From positions 1 to 64,000 of the forward strand of contig JAQYVF010000013.1 in the NCBI GenBank assembly GCA_030145625.1: 64,000 bases of DNA, in the 5' to 3' direction. This stretch comes from Desulfocapsa sp. (GTDB taxonomy: Bacteria > Desulfobacterota > Desulfobulbia > Desulfobulbales > Desulfocapsaceae). The notes beneath the pieces were generated by a model. It did no database searches and was not told where the DNA came from. It worked only from the letters and a program-made list of their open reading frames with translations. Shown piece by piece: positions 10,832 to 20,514 of this stretch. The translations under genes were made by a program, and so were the position numbers. The number at the start of each line of letters is the position of its first letter. Position 1 is the stretch's first letter.

Positions 10832-11006
10832 TTTTCTCCTCCTAAAACAATTCCACTTTCAGGGATCTCCCACCCCCAACAAACATCTTTTGACAGCAGG
10901 CTCGGGTCTCCCAATCCTCACCTGTATCCACATTTTCACACATCTTTTTTCCACCCCACTCTCTTCTTTTTTCTTCATGGAAAGTGAAAAAGTATTACGC
11001 AATCAT

Positions 11007-11022
11007 TACAACAGCCGTGCCA
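11007..11022 (-). promoter_or_regulatory. candidate sigma-54 promoter for the amtB-glnB block
   Basis: On the minus strand the sequence reads TGGCACGGCTGTTGTA. The -24 element TGGCACG is a full match to the sigma-54 consensus, and the -12 element is TTGTA in place of TTGCA, at the correct spacing. It lies about 180 bp upstream of the first amtB gene, leaving room for a leader. The one mismatch is at the normally conserved GC, so promoter strength is uncertain. Confidence 0.5.
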
Positions 11023-11310
11023 AAAAAGTATTTTTCAGCTAACCTACTAACAAATCGATCTTTCCCATAAGGAGCAATCCCATCAACACCTGAGAAAATA
11101 TCACATTTGTGTAACATTCAGACATTGCCTTTTCATTCTTGTTATCTTTTCCACGTTCTACCCGGAACTCCAGAAGGGTCTTTTTTAAAACAAGGACCAC
11201 GCCAAAAAATTGCTATTGCAGTTAATTATTTTACATTTATTGCATCGCAGGCTATTCTTATTGAAGATAAATTCCAAAGTATAACCTCTTCCTTTAGCGA
11301 CAACTACTCC

Positions 11311-12420
11311 ATGAAGATAAATGGACAATCATACCGAACCATCTGGCCAGACCCTGATGACAACAGCAGAATCCTAATCATTGACCAACGGCAACTTCCG
11401 CACTACTTTGTTATTGAGCCATTGACCACCCTGGACGGTACTGTTGCAGCCATCCGCGACATGCATGTACGAGGAGCTGGATTAATTGGAGCCACTGCAG
11501 GTTTCGGCATGCACCTTGCCGCAATCCATTCCCTTCCCGGCAAAATAGAAGAAGCACTGGAGCATGGAGCTGAACTCCTCGATAAAAGCCGGCCTACGGC
11601 ACGAAATCTCAAATGGGCCGTGGAACGTATTCTAAGGGCAGCAAAAAACGGAAAAGACGATGATGAAAAAAAGACCCTCGTCTTTGAAACGGCCTGCGCC
11701 ATAGCAAATGAGGATGCAGCCTTTTGCAAGGCTTTAGGTGAGCATGGCGTAAAAATTATCGAAGATCTCAGCAAAGCAAAGGAAGGTGAAACCGTCAATA
11801 TCCTCACCCACTGCAATGCCGGGTGGCTGGCTTTTGTCGATTACGGTAGTGCCACTGCCCCTATTTATGCGGCACGAGATGCCGGGATCAAGGTCCATGT
11901 CTGGGTCGATGAAACCCGGCCCTGGAATCAAGGAGCCAGACTCACTGCCTGGGAGCTGCAGCAGGAGGGAATTCCCTGTACCCTGATCACAGACAACGCA
12001 GGCGGTCACCTCATGCAGCAGAAAATGGTGGATATGGTCATTGTAGGAACGGACCGTACCACTCACACGGGTGACGTCGCCAATAAGATAGGCACTTACC
12101 TTAAGGCCCTGGCCGCACATGACAACAACATCCCCTTTTATGTGGCCCTCCCCTCATCTACCTTTGATTGGGAACTGGACCATGGCTCTGATATCCCCAT
12201 TGAAGAACGTTCCGGAGATGAAATTACAACCATCAGCGGCTTGACCGAGAACGGCAACATAGAGCTTATCCACCTGACCGCCCCGGATACCCGTGCCCTC
12301 AACTACGGTTTTGACGTTACACCAGCCCGCCTGATAAGTGGACTTATTACTGAACGAGGCATTGTGGCAGCAGAAAGAGAGGCCATCCATCGACTTTTCC
12401 CGGAAAAGATCATTTCATGA
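11311..12420 (+). CDS. mtnA: S-methyl-5-thioribose-1-phosphate isomerase family
   Basis: Methionine-salvage isomerase of the eIF2B-related fold. The 369-residue product has VRGAGLIGATAGFG near residue 50, HCNAGWLA with the catalytic-type cysteine, DNAGGHLM with the catalytic-type aspartate, and VGTDRTT. The ATG at 11311 is preferred because residues upstream of it are not family-like. The stop overlaps the start of the PilZ gene by ATGA. No other methionine-salvage gene is adjacent, so a role on a related sugar phosphate, such as ribose-1,5-bisphosphate, is possible. The 479 bases between it and the divergent amtB hold the sigma-54-like site and nothing else recognised. Confidence 0.85.
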   Translation: MKINGQSYRTIWPDPDDNSRILIIDQRQLPHYFVIEPLTTLDGTVAAIRDMHVRGAGLIGATAGFGMHLAAIHSLPGKIEEALEHGAELLDKSRPTARNLKWAVERILRAAKNGKDDDEKKTLVFETACAIANEDAAFCKALGEHGVKIIEDLSKAKEGETVNILTHCNAGWLAFVDYGSATAPIYAARDAGIKVHVWVDETRPWNQGARLTAWELQQEGIPCTLITDNAGGHLMQQKMVDMVIVGTDRTTHTGDVANKIGTYLKALAAHDNNIPFYVALPSSTFDWELDHGSDIPIEERSGDEITTISGLTENGNIELIHLTAPDTRALNYGFDVTPARLISGLITERGIVAAEREAIHRLFPEKIIS

Positions 12421-12788
12421 CTAAAGGAGAAAAACAAGCAATGGCAAATGGTGAAAAAAGAAACTTCATTCGACTGGACTCATTACACCTGCTGGACTAT
12501 CTGATCATCGACCAGGAAGGAAGACAAACTACATACTCCATGGGAAGAACCCTCGACGTCAGCGAAAACGGCCTGAAACTAGAGACAACACACCCCATCG
12601 CCCAAGGCGACACCCTGCTCATCACAGTCGGCCTTGAAGACGACCTGGTCGACCTTACAGGCGAAATAAAACACTGTGAGGAAGCATCAAACCGTTACAT
12701 AACAGGAATTGAATTTTCCGACATCAGCAATGAGGGGAAACGAATATTTAAGAAATATACCGAAGCGTTCATACGACATTTCGGCTGA
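12417..12788 (+). CDS. PilZ-domain protein (cyclic di-GMP receptor candidate)
   Basis: A single PilZ domain of up to 123 residues with both cyclic di-GMP motifs: RNFIR (RxxxR) and DVSENG (DxSxxG) about 33 residues later. Two starts are possible: ATG at 12417, overlapping the mtnA stop, or ATG at 12441, which has AAAGGAG about twelve bases before it and looks better. It lies beside the mannose and rhamnose precursor genes, and a second PilZ gene flanks their other side, so control of exopolysaccharide is a reasonable inference. Confidence 0.85.
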   Translation: MTKGEKQAMANGEKRNFIRLDSLHLLDYLIIDQEGRQTTYSMGRTLDVSENGLKLETTHPIAQGDTLLITVGLEDDLVDLTGEIKHCEEASNRYITGIEFSDISNEGKRIFKKYTEAFIRHFG

Positions 12789-12895
12789 ACCGACAAAACA
12801 GGAGCTCTTTGGAGACAAACAGGAGGAGCAAGGGAAAAAGCCCCTTTACCTGAACGCCCTCCCCCTTCCGTCTTCAATCTTCAGTTCCTACAAGC

Positions 12896-14305
12896 TCACT
12901 CCTGCCGCCCATAGTCATCGTCAAAACGAACGATATCATCTTCCCCCAGATAGCTGCCATTCTGGACCTCAATCAGCTCCATTTCCATGACTCCCGGATT
13001 TTCAAGACGATGTTTTACGCCTGCCGGGATATAAGTTGACTGATTCTCATGAAGAAGAAAGACCTCTTCCCCATTAGTGATCCTGGCTGTACCGGAAACC
13101 ATCACCCAGTGTTCATGGCGATGATGATGCATCTGCAGTGAAAGTTTCGCGCCGGGGTTCACGGTGATCCGCTTAATCTGATATCTGGGCTGCAGTTCCA
13201 GCACCGTGTAACTCCCCCATGGACGGTGCACGGTGCGGTGAAGCTTGAATTCAGCACGCCCGGATTTTTTCAGTCTGGTGACAATTTTCTTCACATCCTG
13301 AGCCCTGGAAAGGGGAGCAACCAGCACGGCATCTGCAGTCTCCACCACCAGGGTATCTTCCAATCCTACTGTAGCCACCAAGGTGTCTTCCGAGCGCACG
13401 AGACAATTCTTCGTGTCCTCCATGAGCACATCACCCTGACTGACATTGCCATTTTCATCCTTGTGCGAGACCTCCCACAGGGCATGCCAGGATCCGATAT
13501 CACTCCAGTCCAGATCAGCAGCAACCACCGAAGCTTTATCAGTCTTTTCCATAAGCGCGTAATCAATGGAGTCGCTGGGACATCTGGACATTGCCCCCTC
13601 GTCTAATCTGAAAAAATTATTATCACGCCGCCCCAAAAGAACAGCTTCCCGCATACAGGAGAGCATTTCCGGGGCCAGACGATCCATCTCCTGTCGAAAC
13701 GTTTTGATAGAAAAGGCAAACATGCCGCTGTTCCAGAAATAATTTCCCTTGCTCAGATAGGACTTTGCCGTTTCCAGATCAGGTTTTTCCCGAAACGAAC
13801 GAACGGAACTCTTTTCCCCCTGCTCGATATATCCATACCCCGTTTCAGCATGCTGCGGTTCAATACCAAATGTTACAATTTTCCCTTCCGCAGCCAAAAC
13901 AACCGCTTTAGCCACCACTTCACGGAAGGCCTTCTTTCTCAATATCAGATGATCGGCCGGAAGCACCAGCAGAATGGTGTCCTCATCTTCCTCAAGGGCG
14001 CAATACTCGACAGCGCCACAAACCGCTGGAGCCGTATTCCGGCCAATCGGCTCCAGAAGAATCTGACAATCCTCCCCCAGATCAAGGGCATCAACCTGGC
14101 TTCGGGTAATAAAACGATGTTCCTCTCCCACCACCAGGAGCGTAGGCAGGACTTCTGCCAGCTGAGAGACTCGAAGTATAGTAGTTTGCAGCAGTGACGT
14201 TTCATCAATAAGCTGCAGTAACTGTTTAGGATAAAGCTCCCGAGACAGGGGCCACAGCCTGGAACCGGTTCCCCCGGCAAGAATCACAGGTTGAATCTTT
14301 TGCAT
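12896..14305 (-). CDS. manC: mannose-1-phosphate guanylyltransferase / mannose-6-phosphate isomerase
   Basis: A bifunctional type II enzyme making GDP-mannose. The 469-residue product begins with VILAGGTGSRLWPLSRELYP, the nucleotidyltransferase signature. It continues through the GMP-specific FVEKP-like element (SFREKPD), and ends with a cupin isomerase domain (PWGSYTVLE, QMHHHRHEHWVMVSGTA). It is followed in the same direction-set by the mutase gene manB, so the two steps from mannose-6-phosphate to GDP-mannose are encoded together. Confidence 0.95.
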   Translation of the reverse strand: MQKIQPVILAGGTGSRLWPLSRELYPKQLLQLIDETSLLQTTILRVSQLAEVLPTLLVVGEEHRFITRSQVDALDLGEDCQILLEPIGRNTAPAVCGAVEYCALEEDEDTILLVLPADHLILRKKAFREVVAKAVVLAAEGKIVTFGIEPQHAETGYGYIEQGEKSSVRSFREKPDLETAKSYLSKGNYFWNSGMFAFSIKTFRQEMDRLAPEMLSCMREAVLLGRRDNNFFRLDEGAMSRCPSDSIDYALMEKTDKASVVAADLDWSDIGSWHALWEVSHKDENGNVSQGDVLMEDTKNCLVRSEDTLVATVGLEDTLVVETADAVLVAPLSRAQDVKKIVTRLKKSGRAEFKLHRTVHRPWGSYTVLELQPRYQIKRITVNPGAKLSLQMHHHRHEHWVMVSGTARITNGEEVFLLHENQSTYIPAGVKHRLENPGVMEMELIEVQNGSYLGEDDIVRFDDDYGRQE

Positions 14306-14505
14306 ATTTCATTCCTTACTATTGGTTGACCACCCTCTCAAACAGGCCGACAACTGAAGTTCTTTTTTTCAGGTTAGAAGGATTATAATTTTTTACAAGC
14401 TAAAGGTAAAAGATACGTTCTCTTGGAATCAAGATGATGACCTATTCAAAAATAAACAACAAGTCAACATATCAATTAAACGCTCTTCACGTCCCCTTCA
14501 GCCTT

Positions 14506-15885
14506 CTATCTTTTTCCACCATCCTCATTGCGGATGACCTGCAGCAGCTCTTCGGTCTTTTCTCGAAGCAGGTCCGGATTACCACGACTTTCGACATTCA
14601 AGCGCAGCAGAGGTTCAGTGTTAGACTTTCTGACATTGAAACGAAATTCAGGAAAGGTAATGGAAAGGCCATCAGTGTACTCTTTTTCTCCCTCCTGAAA
14701 AAGAGACTCTATTCTAGAAATCACCTGATCCGGGTCATCAACAACACTGTTAATCTCTCCCGATACCGGATACGCAGCCATTCGTTCGGCTACCAGTGAA
14801 GAAAGGGGAACATTTTTGCGGCTGAGCAGAGAACAGACAAGAAGCCATGGAATCATTCCCGAGTCACAGTAGCCAAACTCTCTGAAATAATGATGGGCGG
14901 ACATTTCCCCTCCATAGATTGCATCCTCCTGACGCATCCGTTCCTTAATAAAGGCATGTCCCGTCCTCGTCATAATCGGTATTCCACCGGATGCACGGAC
15001 CAGTTCTTCGGTGTTCCAGATGAGACGGGGATCGTGGAGGATCTTCCCTCCCGGCTCCTGGCTGAGGAGTTCCAAGGCCAGAAGTCCAACTATATAGTAG
15101 CCTTCGATAAAATTACCTTTTTCATCCCAGAAAAAGCAGCGGTCAAAATCACCATCCCAGGCAATTCCGAGGTCGGCATCATGCTCGCGAACCAGTCGAG
15201 CGGTCTCTTCACGCTTTTCCGGAAGAAGAGGATTAGGGACACCATGGGGAAAGCTGCCGTCCGGGTCATGGTAGGCTTTGATAAAGGTAAATGGCAATTC
15301 CTCTTCTAAAAGATCTACCACTGCCCCGGCACAGCCATTTCCGCTATTGACCACCAGTTTTAATGGGGAGAGTTCTTCTTTTTTTACATACCCCAGGAGG
15401 TGCTGGATATAGGACGCCTTGCCCCCTACCCTGCTTTCTCCACCCTTACTCTTAACTGAAGCAGGGAGCGTTCTGCTCACAATCAACTCCGCCATCTCTT
15501 TTAAACCAAACTCTCCGGTGACCGGGCGCGCTCCCCTGGACACAAACTTCATCCCATTATAATCAGCAGGATTGTGACTGGCAGTAACCACGATTCCACC
15601 GTCAACACCCTGATCTTCAAGGCTGAAGGCCGCATGATATATCTCTTCCGTACCGCATAATCCAAGATGCAGCACATCCACACCCGATTCCACAAGTCCC
15701 TTGGTGAGAGCCTCCACCAATTCCAAACTGCTCAAACGAATATCGTGCCCAACTGCCACTTTAGCGGGTTTAAACACTGCCGCATAGGCCCGCCCGATGT
15801 CTCTGGCTAACCCGGGATTAAGCTCATCCGGAACTCTGCCCCGAATATCATAGGCCTTAAAACAAACGGGAATTTTTTCACTCAT
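14506..15885 (-). CDS. manB: phosphomannomutase / phosphoglucomutase
   Basis: Interconverts hexose 6- and 1-phosphates for GDP-mannose or UDP-glucose. The 459-residue product has [15 protein letters not shown] at the N-terminus, the phosphoserine loop [12 protein letters not shown], the metal-binding [13 protein letters not shown] and the sugar-binding GGEMSAHH. The C-terminal phosphate-binding loop [14 protein letters not shown] is also present. It lies about 200 bp upstream of manC on the same strand. Specificity for mannose over glucose cannot be fixed from sequence. Confidence 0.93.
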   Translation of the reverse strand: MSEKIPVCFKAYDIRGRVPDELNPGLARDIGRAYAAVFKPAKVAVGHDIRLSSLELVEALTKGLVESGVDVLHLGLCGTEEIYHAAFSLEDQGVDGGIVVTASHNPADYNGMKFVSRGARPVTGEFGLKEMAELIVSRTLPASVKSKGGESRVGGKASYIQHLLGYVKKEELSPLKLVVNSGNGCAGAVVDLLEEELPFTFIKAYHDPDGSFPHGVPNPLLPEKREETARLVREHDADLGIAWDGDFDRCFFWDEKGNFIEGYYIVGLLALELLSQEPGGKILHDPRLIWNTEELVRASGGIPIMTRTGHAFIKERMRQEDAIYGGEMSAHHYFREFGYCDSGMIPWLLVCSLLSRKNVPLSSLVAERMAAYPVSGEINSVVDDPDQVISRIESLFQEGEKEYTDGLSITFPEFRFNVRKSNTEPLLRLNVESRGNPDLLREKTEELLQVIRNEDGGKR

Positions 15886-16007
15886 CCATTTTTTCCTGTA
15901 TTTTATTTGCTTTTCCGGAAAGGTTCAGTATATTTATCTTGTTTTCCTCACATCATAATAGATTGAAACATATCAAAATAAAAAGATTTTTTCAACTGAG
16001 AGCGTCT

Positions 16008-16898
16008 ATGAAAGGCATTATCCTAGCCGGTGGTTCCGGAACCAGGCTCTACCCCCTGACTCGAGTTATCTCCAAACAGATGCTCCCGGTCTATGACAAA
16101 CCCATGATCTATTATCCCCTCTCCGTACTCATGCTGGCAGGTATCCGCGACATCCTGATTATTTCCACTCCCCATGACCTTCCCGATTTCCAGGAACTCT
16201 TCAATGATGGCTCACACCTAGGTCTATCCATCAGCTATGCCATACAGCCTGCCCCGGAAGGACTGGCCCAGGCTTTTCTCATCGGAGAATCCTTTATCGG
16301 TAATGATAACGTGGCACTGATTTTAGGCGACAACATCTTTTTCGGATCCGGTTTCTCTCGTGTTCTTCAGGAAAGCGCCACCCTTTCAGAGGGCGGCCTG
16401 ATCTTTGGCTATCCGGTAAAAGATCCGGAACGCTATGGAGTAGTTGAGTTTGATGACAACAATAACGTTGTCGCTATCGAAGAAAAACCTGAAAAACCAA
16501 AATCCAAATTTGCGGTCCCCGGTCTCTATTTTTATGACAATGATGTAATTGCCATTGCCAAAGCAGTCAAACCTTCTCCACGCGGAGAATTGGAGATCAC
16601 CGACCTCAACATGGAATACCTGCGCCAGGGGAAACTTCGAGTACAACCGCTCAGCCGTGGCTTTTGCTGGCTCGACACCGGCACCCACGAATCCCTGCAG
16701 CAAGCCGCAAGCTATGTCCAGGCCGTACAGGATCGCCAGGGATTAAAGGTCGCCTGTATCGAAGAAATCGCCTACAGCCTTGGCTATATCGATGCCAAGC
16801 AGATAGAACAGCTGGCCACAGACATGCTCAAAAATCAATACGGCCAATACCTTTTAGAAATAATAGCCGAAACAGAACCCAACAACCAACTCCAATGA
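16008..16898 (+). CDS. rfbA: glucose-1-phosphate thymidylyltransferase
   Basis: Makes dTDP-glucose, the first step to dTDP-L-rhamnose. The product of 296 residues starts [18 protein letters not shown] and contains [18 protein letters not shown], the family hallmark, and GDNIFFG. The start at 16008 gives this conserved N-terminus; an upstream ATG would add 23 unrelated residues. It overlaps rfbD by ATGA (16895-16898), so the two are translationally coupled. The middle genes of the pathway (rfbB, rfbC) are not in the window. Confidence 0.95.
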   Translation: MKGIILAGGSGTRLYPLTRVISKQMLPVYDKPMIYYPLSVLMLAGIRDILIISTPHDLPDFQELFNDGSHLGLSISYAIQPAPEGLAQAFLIGESFIGNDNVALILGDNIFFGSGFSRVLQESATLSEGGLIFGYPVKDPERYGVVEFDDNNNVVAIEEKPEKPKSKFAVPGLYFYDNDVIAIAKAVKPSPRGELEITDLNMEYLRQGKLRVQPLSRGFCWLDTGTHESLQQAASYVQAVQDRQGLKVACIEEIAYSLGYIDAKQIEQLATDMLKNQYGQYLLEIIAETEPNNQLQ

Positions 16899-17776
16899 AA
16901 ATTCTCATCACCGGCGGCCATGGCCAGCTAGGCCAGGATGTCAGCCAACGACTAGGCATAAAACACAATGTTATTTCCTGTAGTTCCAAAGAGTTGGACA
17001 TCAGCAGCCAGGAAGCAGTGGATGGGGCCATCACTACCCACCATCCGGAAGTAATAATCAACTGCGCAGCATATACGGCTGTGGACAACTGTGAAGAGGA
17101 TACAGAACTGGCCCTGCAGGTGAACGCCAAGGGTCCGGAAAACCTGGCTAGAAGCATGGAAGCACGGGGCGGCAGACTTATTCACATCTCCACCGATTAT
17201 GTCTTTGACGGCAACAAGCAGATACCTGAGGGCTACACAGAAGATGATGCGGTTGCCCCCCTTTCGGAATATGGCAGGAGTAAACTTTGCGGGGAACAGG
17301 CAGTAACGGAAATATCCTCAAACCACCTCATCCTCCGCACTGCCTGGCTCTATGGATGGGGAGGAAAAAACTTCCTCAAAACCATGCTTCGTCTGGCCCT
17401 GGCAGATCCCACCAGGGAGCTGAAAGTGGTCAATGACCAGTACGGTTCTCTCACCTGGACCACCACCCTTGCCCGCCAGATCGAGACCGTCCTGACTTGG
17501 GAGTTGCAGGGCATTGTTCATGCCACAGCCGAAGGATCATCAACCTGGTACCAGGGAGCCTGCTATTTCCTTGACGCCATGAATATCCCCCATAATCTGG
17601 TTCCCTGCAGCACCTCTGAATATCCCACCCCTGCACATCGACCGACAAATTCCATCCTGGAAAACAAACGGCTCAAACAAGCAGGACTCTCCGTCTTCAA
17701 CTCCTGGCAGCAGGATATTGATGCATTTACCCATCTCTATAGGGAAGATCTTTTACTAGAAGCTAAGGTACCCTAA
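16895..17776 (+). CDS. rfbD: dTDP-4-dehydrorhamnose reductase
   Basis: Last step of dTDP-L-rhamnose synthesis. The product has 293 residues with the Rossmann start [12 protein letters not shown], the [13 protein letters not shown] stretch, the STDYVFDG signature and the YxxxK pair in YGRSK. It is coupled to rfbA. Its last codons and stop (AAGGTACCCTAA) are identical to the right end plus flank of the miniature element that follows one base later, so the 3' end of the gene may have been shaped by an element insertion. Confidence 0.93.
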   Translation: MKILITGGHGQLGQDVSQRLGIKHNVISCSSKELDISSQEAVDGAITTHHPEVIINCAAYTAVDNCEEDTELALQVNAKGPENLARSMEARGGRLIHISTDYVFDGNKQIPEGYTEDDAVAPLSEYGRSKLCGEQAVTEISSNHLILRTAWLYGWGGKNFLKTMLRLALADPTRELKVVNDQYGSLTWTTTLARQIETVLTWELQGIVHATAEGSSTWYQGACYFLDAMNIPHNLVPCSTSEYPTPAHRPTNSILENKRLKQAGLSVFNSWQQDIDAFTHLYREDLLLEAKVP

Positions 17777-17777
17777 A

Positions 17778-17918
17778 GGCCACCTTGCAAAATTGCCTTT
17801 TCGCCCAAACTCTTCGTTATGAGATAAATTTTATCCTCGGAATATCAGACATATGCCTGCGGTCAAATTTATCTCATGCCTCGATTTTGAACGAAAATTC
17901 TAATTTTTCAAGGTACCC
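17778..17918 (+). mobile_element. miniature hairpin element, family A copy 3
   Basis: 141 bp from GGCCACCTTGC to CAAGGTACCC, flanked by TAAA on both sides (17774-17777 and 17919-17922). The inner arms ATGAGATAAATTT and AAATTTATCTCAT are a perfect 13-bp pair, so the transcript folds into a nearly continuous long hairpin. It fills the gap between the convergent genes rfbD and the PilZ gene, starting one base after the rfbD stop. Confidence 0.88.
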
Positions 17919-17935
17919 TAAAGAGTAAAGCCTCA

Positions 17936-18304
17936 CTAATCAGAAAAGCCAAACTCTTCAATGAGAGAACTGATCGCTCTTTCGCTCTCGCTATCCAGGT
18001 CCTCAATCTGAAAACCGGTAATATAGAAATCCGGATTATCATCGGGTCGGCACCAACGACTGACAGACTTAAAAACGATCTCGTCGGTGTCTATAATCTC
18101 CAGCGGCAGACGCATGCGCAAACGATATTCTTCATTCAAGGCGACAGGCTCGTCACAAAGCAGCATGAGTCCCTTTGAGGAAATATCTATCAGATGCCCA
18201 ACCACCCGACTGCTCATCCCATCAAAGACCCGCAGATAAAAGACCAGGTGCCTTCGGGTAACCTGCCTCTGCTCTGTCCGCCCCCTTTTCTCGTTCTCAG
18301 TCAT
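17936..18304 (-). CDS. PilZ-domain protein
   Basis: 122 residues with a single PilZ domain. RRHLVFYLR gives an RxxxR-like N-terminal motif, and IDISSKGLML matches the second motif (DxSxxG). A strong AAGGAGG precedes the ATG. It is transcribed away from UPF0280 by a small gap and converges on rfbD. It is the second PilZ gene flanking the sugar-nucleotide genes. A c-di-GMP binding role is inferred from the motifs. Confidence 0.8.
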   Translation of the reverse strand: MTENEKRGRTEQRQVTRRHLVFYLRVFDGMSSRVVGHLIDISSKGLMLLCDEPVALNEEYRLRMRLPLEIIDTDEIVFKSVSRWCRPDDNPDFYITGFQIEDLDSESERAISSLIEEFGFSD

Positions 18305-18327
18305 GCTCTGCCTCCTTACGCTAGGTT

Positions 18328-19104
18328 CTACAGATCAATCTTGACCAACTCCACATCTCCTGTCGCCCCCATGAGCTCTCCACAGATGACCACAACCCCG
18401 ATAATTCCGGAAATTCCTCTGGCCGCCTCAAGTGCCCTGGCCACTCCGGCCTTTCCTCCTTTGACTTCCCCCACCTCATTTCCAAGTCGTGTAGCAGCAG
18501 CATCAGCAAGAGAGGTGGATTGAGCCAGGACAGTCACGGAATCGGCCTCTCCCATACTCAGAGAATGACCAACCGTCCCGGAAGAAGTACAGATCCCCAG
18601 AGGCATCTGCGATGAATGGACTCGTACCCCCACCTTATAACTCAAAGGAGAGTCACCGGCGAAAATGGCAATGGAACAGTCACATGATCGCTGCAAAAAG
18701 ATATCTCCACCATTTTCAACCATGACCTCCCTCCCCCCCTGGGCCATGATCCCCCTGCCCACATATTCAGCAATAGTGCCTGCCACAGCAGCCATGGGAC
18801 CAACTCCAGCCTGGATTCCGGCAGTCAGCATATCCCGCACCAGCGGAGGTGCAGTTTTGTCTTGGGGAAGTGGATCAAGTGTTGCACAAAACTGGGGATA
18901 CTTTACAATATACCCTTCCAGTTGAGTTCGATACTGAAGAACAAGATCTGTTGCCTGTTCCGCAACCCCTTGTTCTGCCAGAATATGAAGATCGGTTTCT
19001 TCGATCCGGACTTGGGTTGAGACCAGACCGGCCTGAGAGACCAGCTGCCGATACACCCTTTTAGAATATGATTCCGGCTTTTTTTTTCGCTTATGAGACT
19101 TCAT
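18328..19104 (-). CDS. UPF0280 family protein (ApbE-like fold)
   Basis: Matches the UPF0280 / COG2122 family, remotely related to the flavin-transferase ApbE; its function is unknown. Recognisable blocks are ETDLHILAE, GVGPMAAVAGTIAEYVG, VENGGDIFLQ and SGTVGHSLSMGEADSVTVLA. The start is uncertain: ATG at 19104 gives 258 residues with family-like content from the beginning. An in-frame ATG at 19185 would add 27 residues, and its AAAGG is too close to be ideal. It lies immediately upstream of the PilZ gene on the same strand. Confidence 0.75.
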   Translation of the reverse strand: MKSHKRKKKPESYSKRVYRQLVSQAGLVSTQVRIEETDLHILAEQGVAEQATDLVLQYRTQLEGYIVKYPQFCATLDPLPQDKTAPPLVRDMLTAGIQAGVGPMAAVAGTIAEYVGRGIMAQGGREVMVENGGDIFLQRSCDCSIAIFAGDSPLSYKVGVRVHSSQMPLGICTSSGTVGHSLSMGEADSVTVLAQSTSLADAAATRLGNEVGEVKGGKAGVARALEAARGISGIIGVVVICGELMGATGDVELVKIDL

Positions 19105-19193
19105 AACAAGTCTATTGGTCTCGTTTCCATCCTTGATGGCTTCGCCTGCTCCCTTGGCAACAGAAAACAAAAATTCTATTCTCATATACCTTT

Positions 19194-19832
19194 ATGCCAT
19201 CTTCTCAAGATCTTGTCATTCTTTTTACACGGTATCCAAGGCCAGGCAAATGCAAAACCCGGCTTATTCCAGTATTAGGCGATGAAGAAACAATCAAAAT
19301 ACATCAACAACTGGTGAGCCATATCCTGAAGGAGCTCGGTGAATATATTCGCCGCAACAACAGCGAACTCTGTATTTATTATGACGGAGGCTCCCTCTCC
19401 GAAATGGAAGAATGGCTGGGCAAGAACTATTCTTTTATTCAACAGCAAGGTGATGACCTGGGCCAGCGTATGTCCCAGGCACTTACCCGAGCCCTCAAGC
19501 AGGGGCGTAATGTTATCCTTCTCGGATCAGACTGTCCCGCCGTCAGTGTCTCTCTCTTACAGGAGGCCCTTGACTCACTCCATCATCATGATATGGTGGT
19601 GGGTCCTGCCCACGACGGTGGCTACTACCTTATTGGGCTGACGCGAAACGTCAGTAATGACAGCTGCCGAAAACTATTCACCCATATTCCCTGGTCTACG
19701 CCGCAGGTCCTGAACAAGACCCTTCAACGGGCACATGAGCAGAAACTGCACCTCCACATTCTTCCGACACTTCATGACATTGACACAGCAGAAGATCTCA
19801 AATATTTCCATCATCATCCCCACCCTCAATGA
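19194..19832 (+). CDS. DUF2064 / TIGR04282-type glycosyltransferase-like protein
   Basis: 212 residues of a small GT-A-fold nucleotidyltransferase/glycosyltransferase-like protein. It begins VILFTRYPRPGKCKTRL and contains GDDLGQRMSQAL, ILLGSDCPAVS and VGPAHDGGYYLIGL, all typical of the family often labelled arsenosugar-biosynthesis-associated. It overlaps the next gene, which is its usual partner family (TIGR04283-type). The substrate is unknown. Confidence 0.85.
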   Translation: MPSSQDLVILFTRYPRPGKCKTRLIPVLGDEETIKIHQQLVSHILKELGEYIRRNNSELCIYYDGGSLSEMEEWLGKNYSFIQQQGDDLGQRMSQALTRALKQGRNVILLGSDCPAVSVSLLQEALDSLHHHDMVVGPAHDGGYYLIGLTRNVSNDSCRKLFTHIPWSTPQVLNKTLQRAHEQKLHLHILPTLHDIDTAEDLKYFHHHPHPQ

Positions 19833-20514
19833 AGCGCAGAACCTTTCTGCACTGCTGCCTCTTTTGGAAACAGATGCAGAACTGATTATCGTTGATGGTG
19901 GAAGCACGGATGACACGGTCAAGCTCGCCCACAACCTGGGCTTTCGAGTAGAAACCTGCTCAGGAGGACGGGGAGCACAACTGAATTTCGGTGCGCAATG
20001 TGCCACCTCTCCCATACTGCTCTTCCTCCATGCCGACACCCTGCTTCATCCGAATTTCCAACAGTTGGTGACAGCATGTCTGGCACGTCCAGATATAATC
20101 CTCGGTGCTTTTCGTCTCCAGGTAAAAGAAGCCGGTTTTTTCTTAAAAACTATTCTCAAAAGTGCAAATCTTCGCTCTCGGCTCCTGCAACTCCCCTACG
20201 GAGATCAAGCCTTTTTTCTTCGCAAAGAGAACTTTAAAAAGCTTGGCGGTTTTACGGAATTACCAATAATGGAAGACTACATCTTTGCCAGGCAGGCAAA
20301 AAAGAAGGGGAAGGTGGTCACCCTGCCACAGGAGGTCATCACCTCAGGCAGACGCTGGCAACGATTGGGACCTCTACGAACAACTTTGATTAATCAGCTG
20401 ATCATTTGTGCATATCACCTGGGTGTTTCACCAAAGAGGCTGGCCTCATTTTACCGGAGTGGGTTGATCTTCGGGAAATTCAGTGGGAACAAAGGGACGG
20501 ACCATAGACTCTAA
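19774..20514 (+). CDS. TIGR04283-type family 2 glycosyltransferase
   Basis: About 246 residues of a GT2 glycosyltransferase: ISIIIPTLNEAQNLSALL at the start, VDGGSTDDT, then LFLHADTLLHPNF with the metal-binding region, and GDQAFFLRK. It overlaps the 3' end of the preceding DUF2064 gene by about 59 bases in another frame, which implies coupled translation. An ATG at 19735 is an alternative start. Its last 69 bases overlap the end of the convergent cvpA gene. Confidence 0.85.
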   Translation: MTLTQQKISNISIIIPTLNEAQNLSALLPLLETDAELIIVDGGSTDDTVKLAHNLGFRVETCSGGRGAQLNFGAQCATSPILLFLHADTLLHPNFQQLVTACLARPDIILGAFRLQVKEAGFFLKTILKSANLRSRLLQLPYGDQAFFLRKENFKKLGGFTELPIMEDYIFARQAKKKGKVVTLPQEVITSGRRWQRLGPLRTTLINQLIICAYHLGVSPKRLASFYRSGLIFGKFSGNKGTDHRL

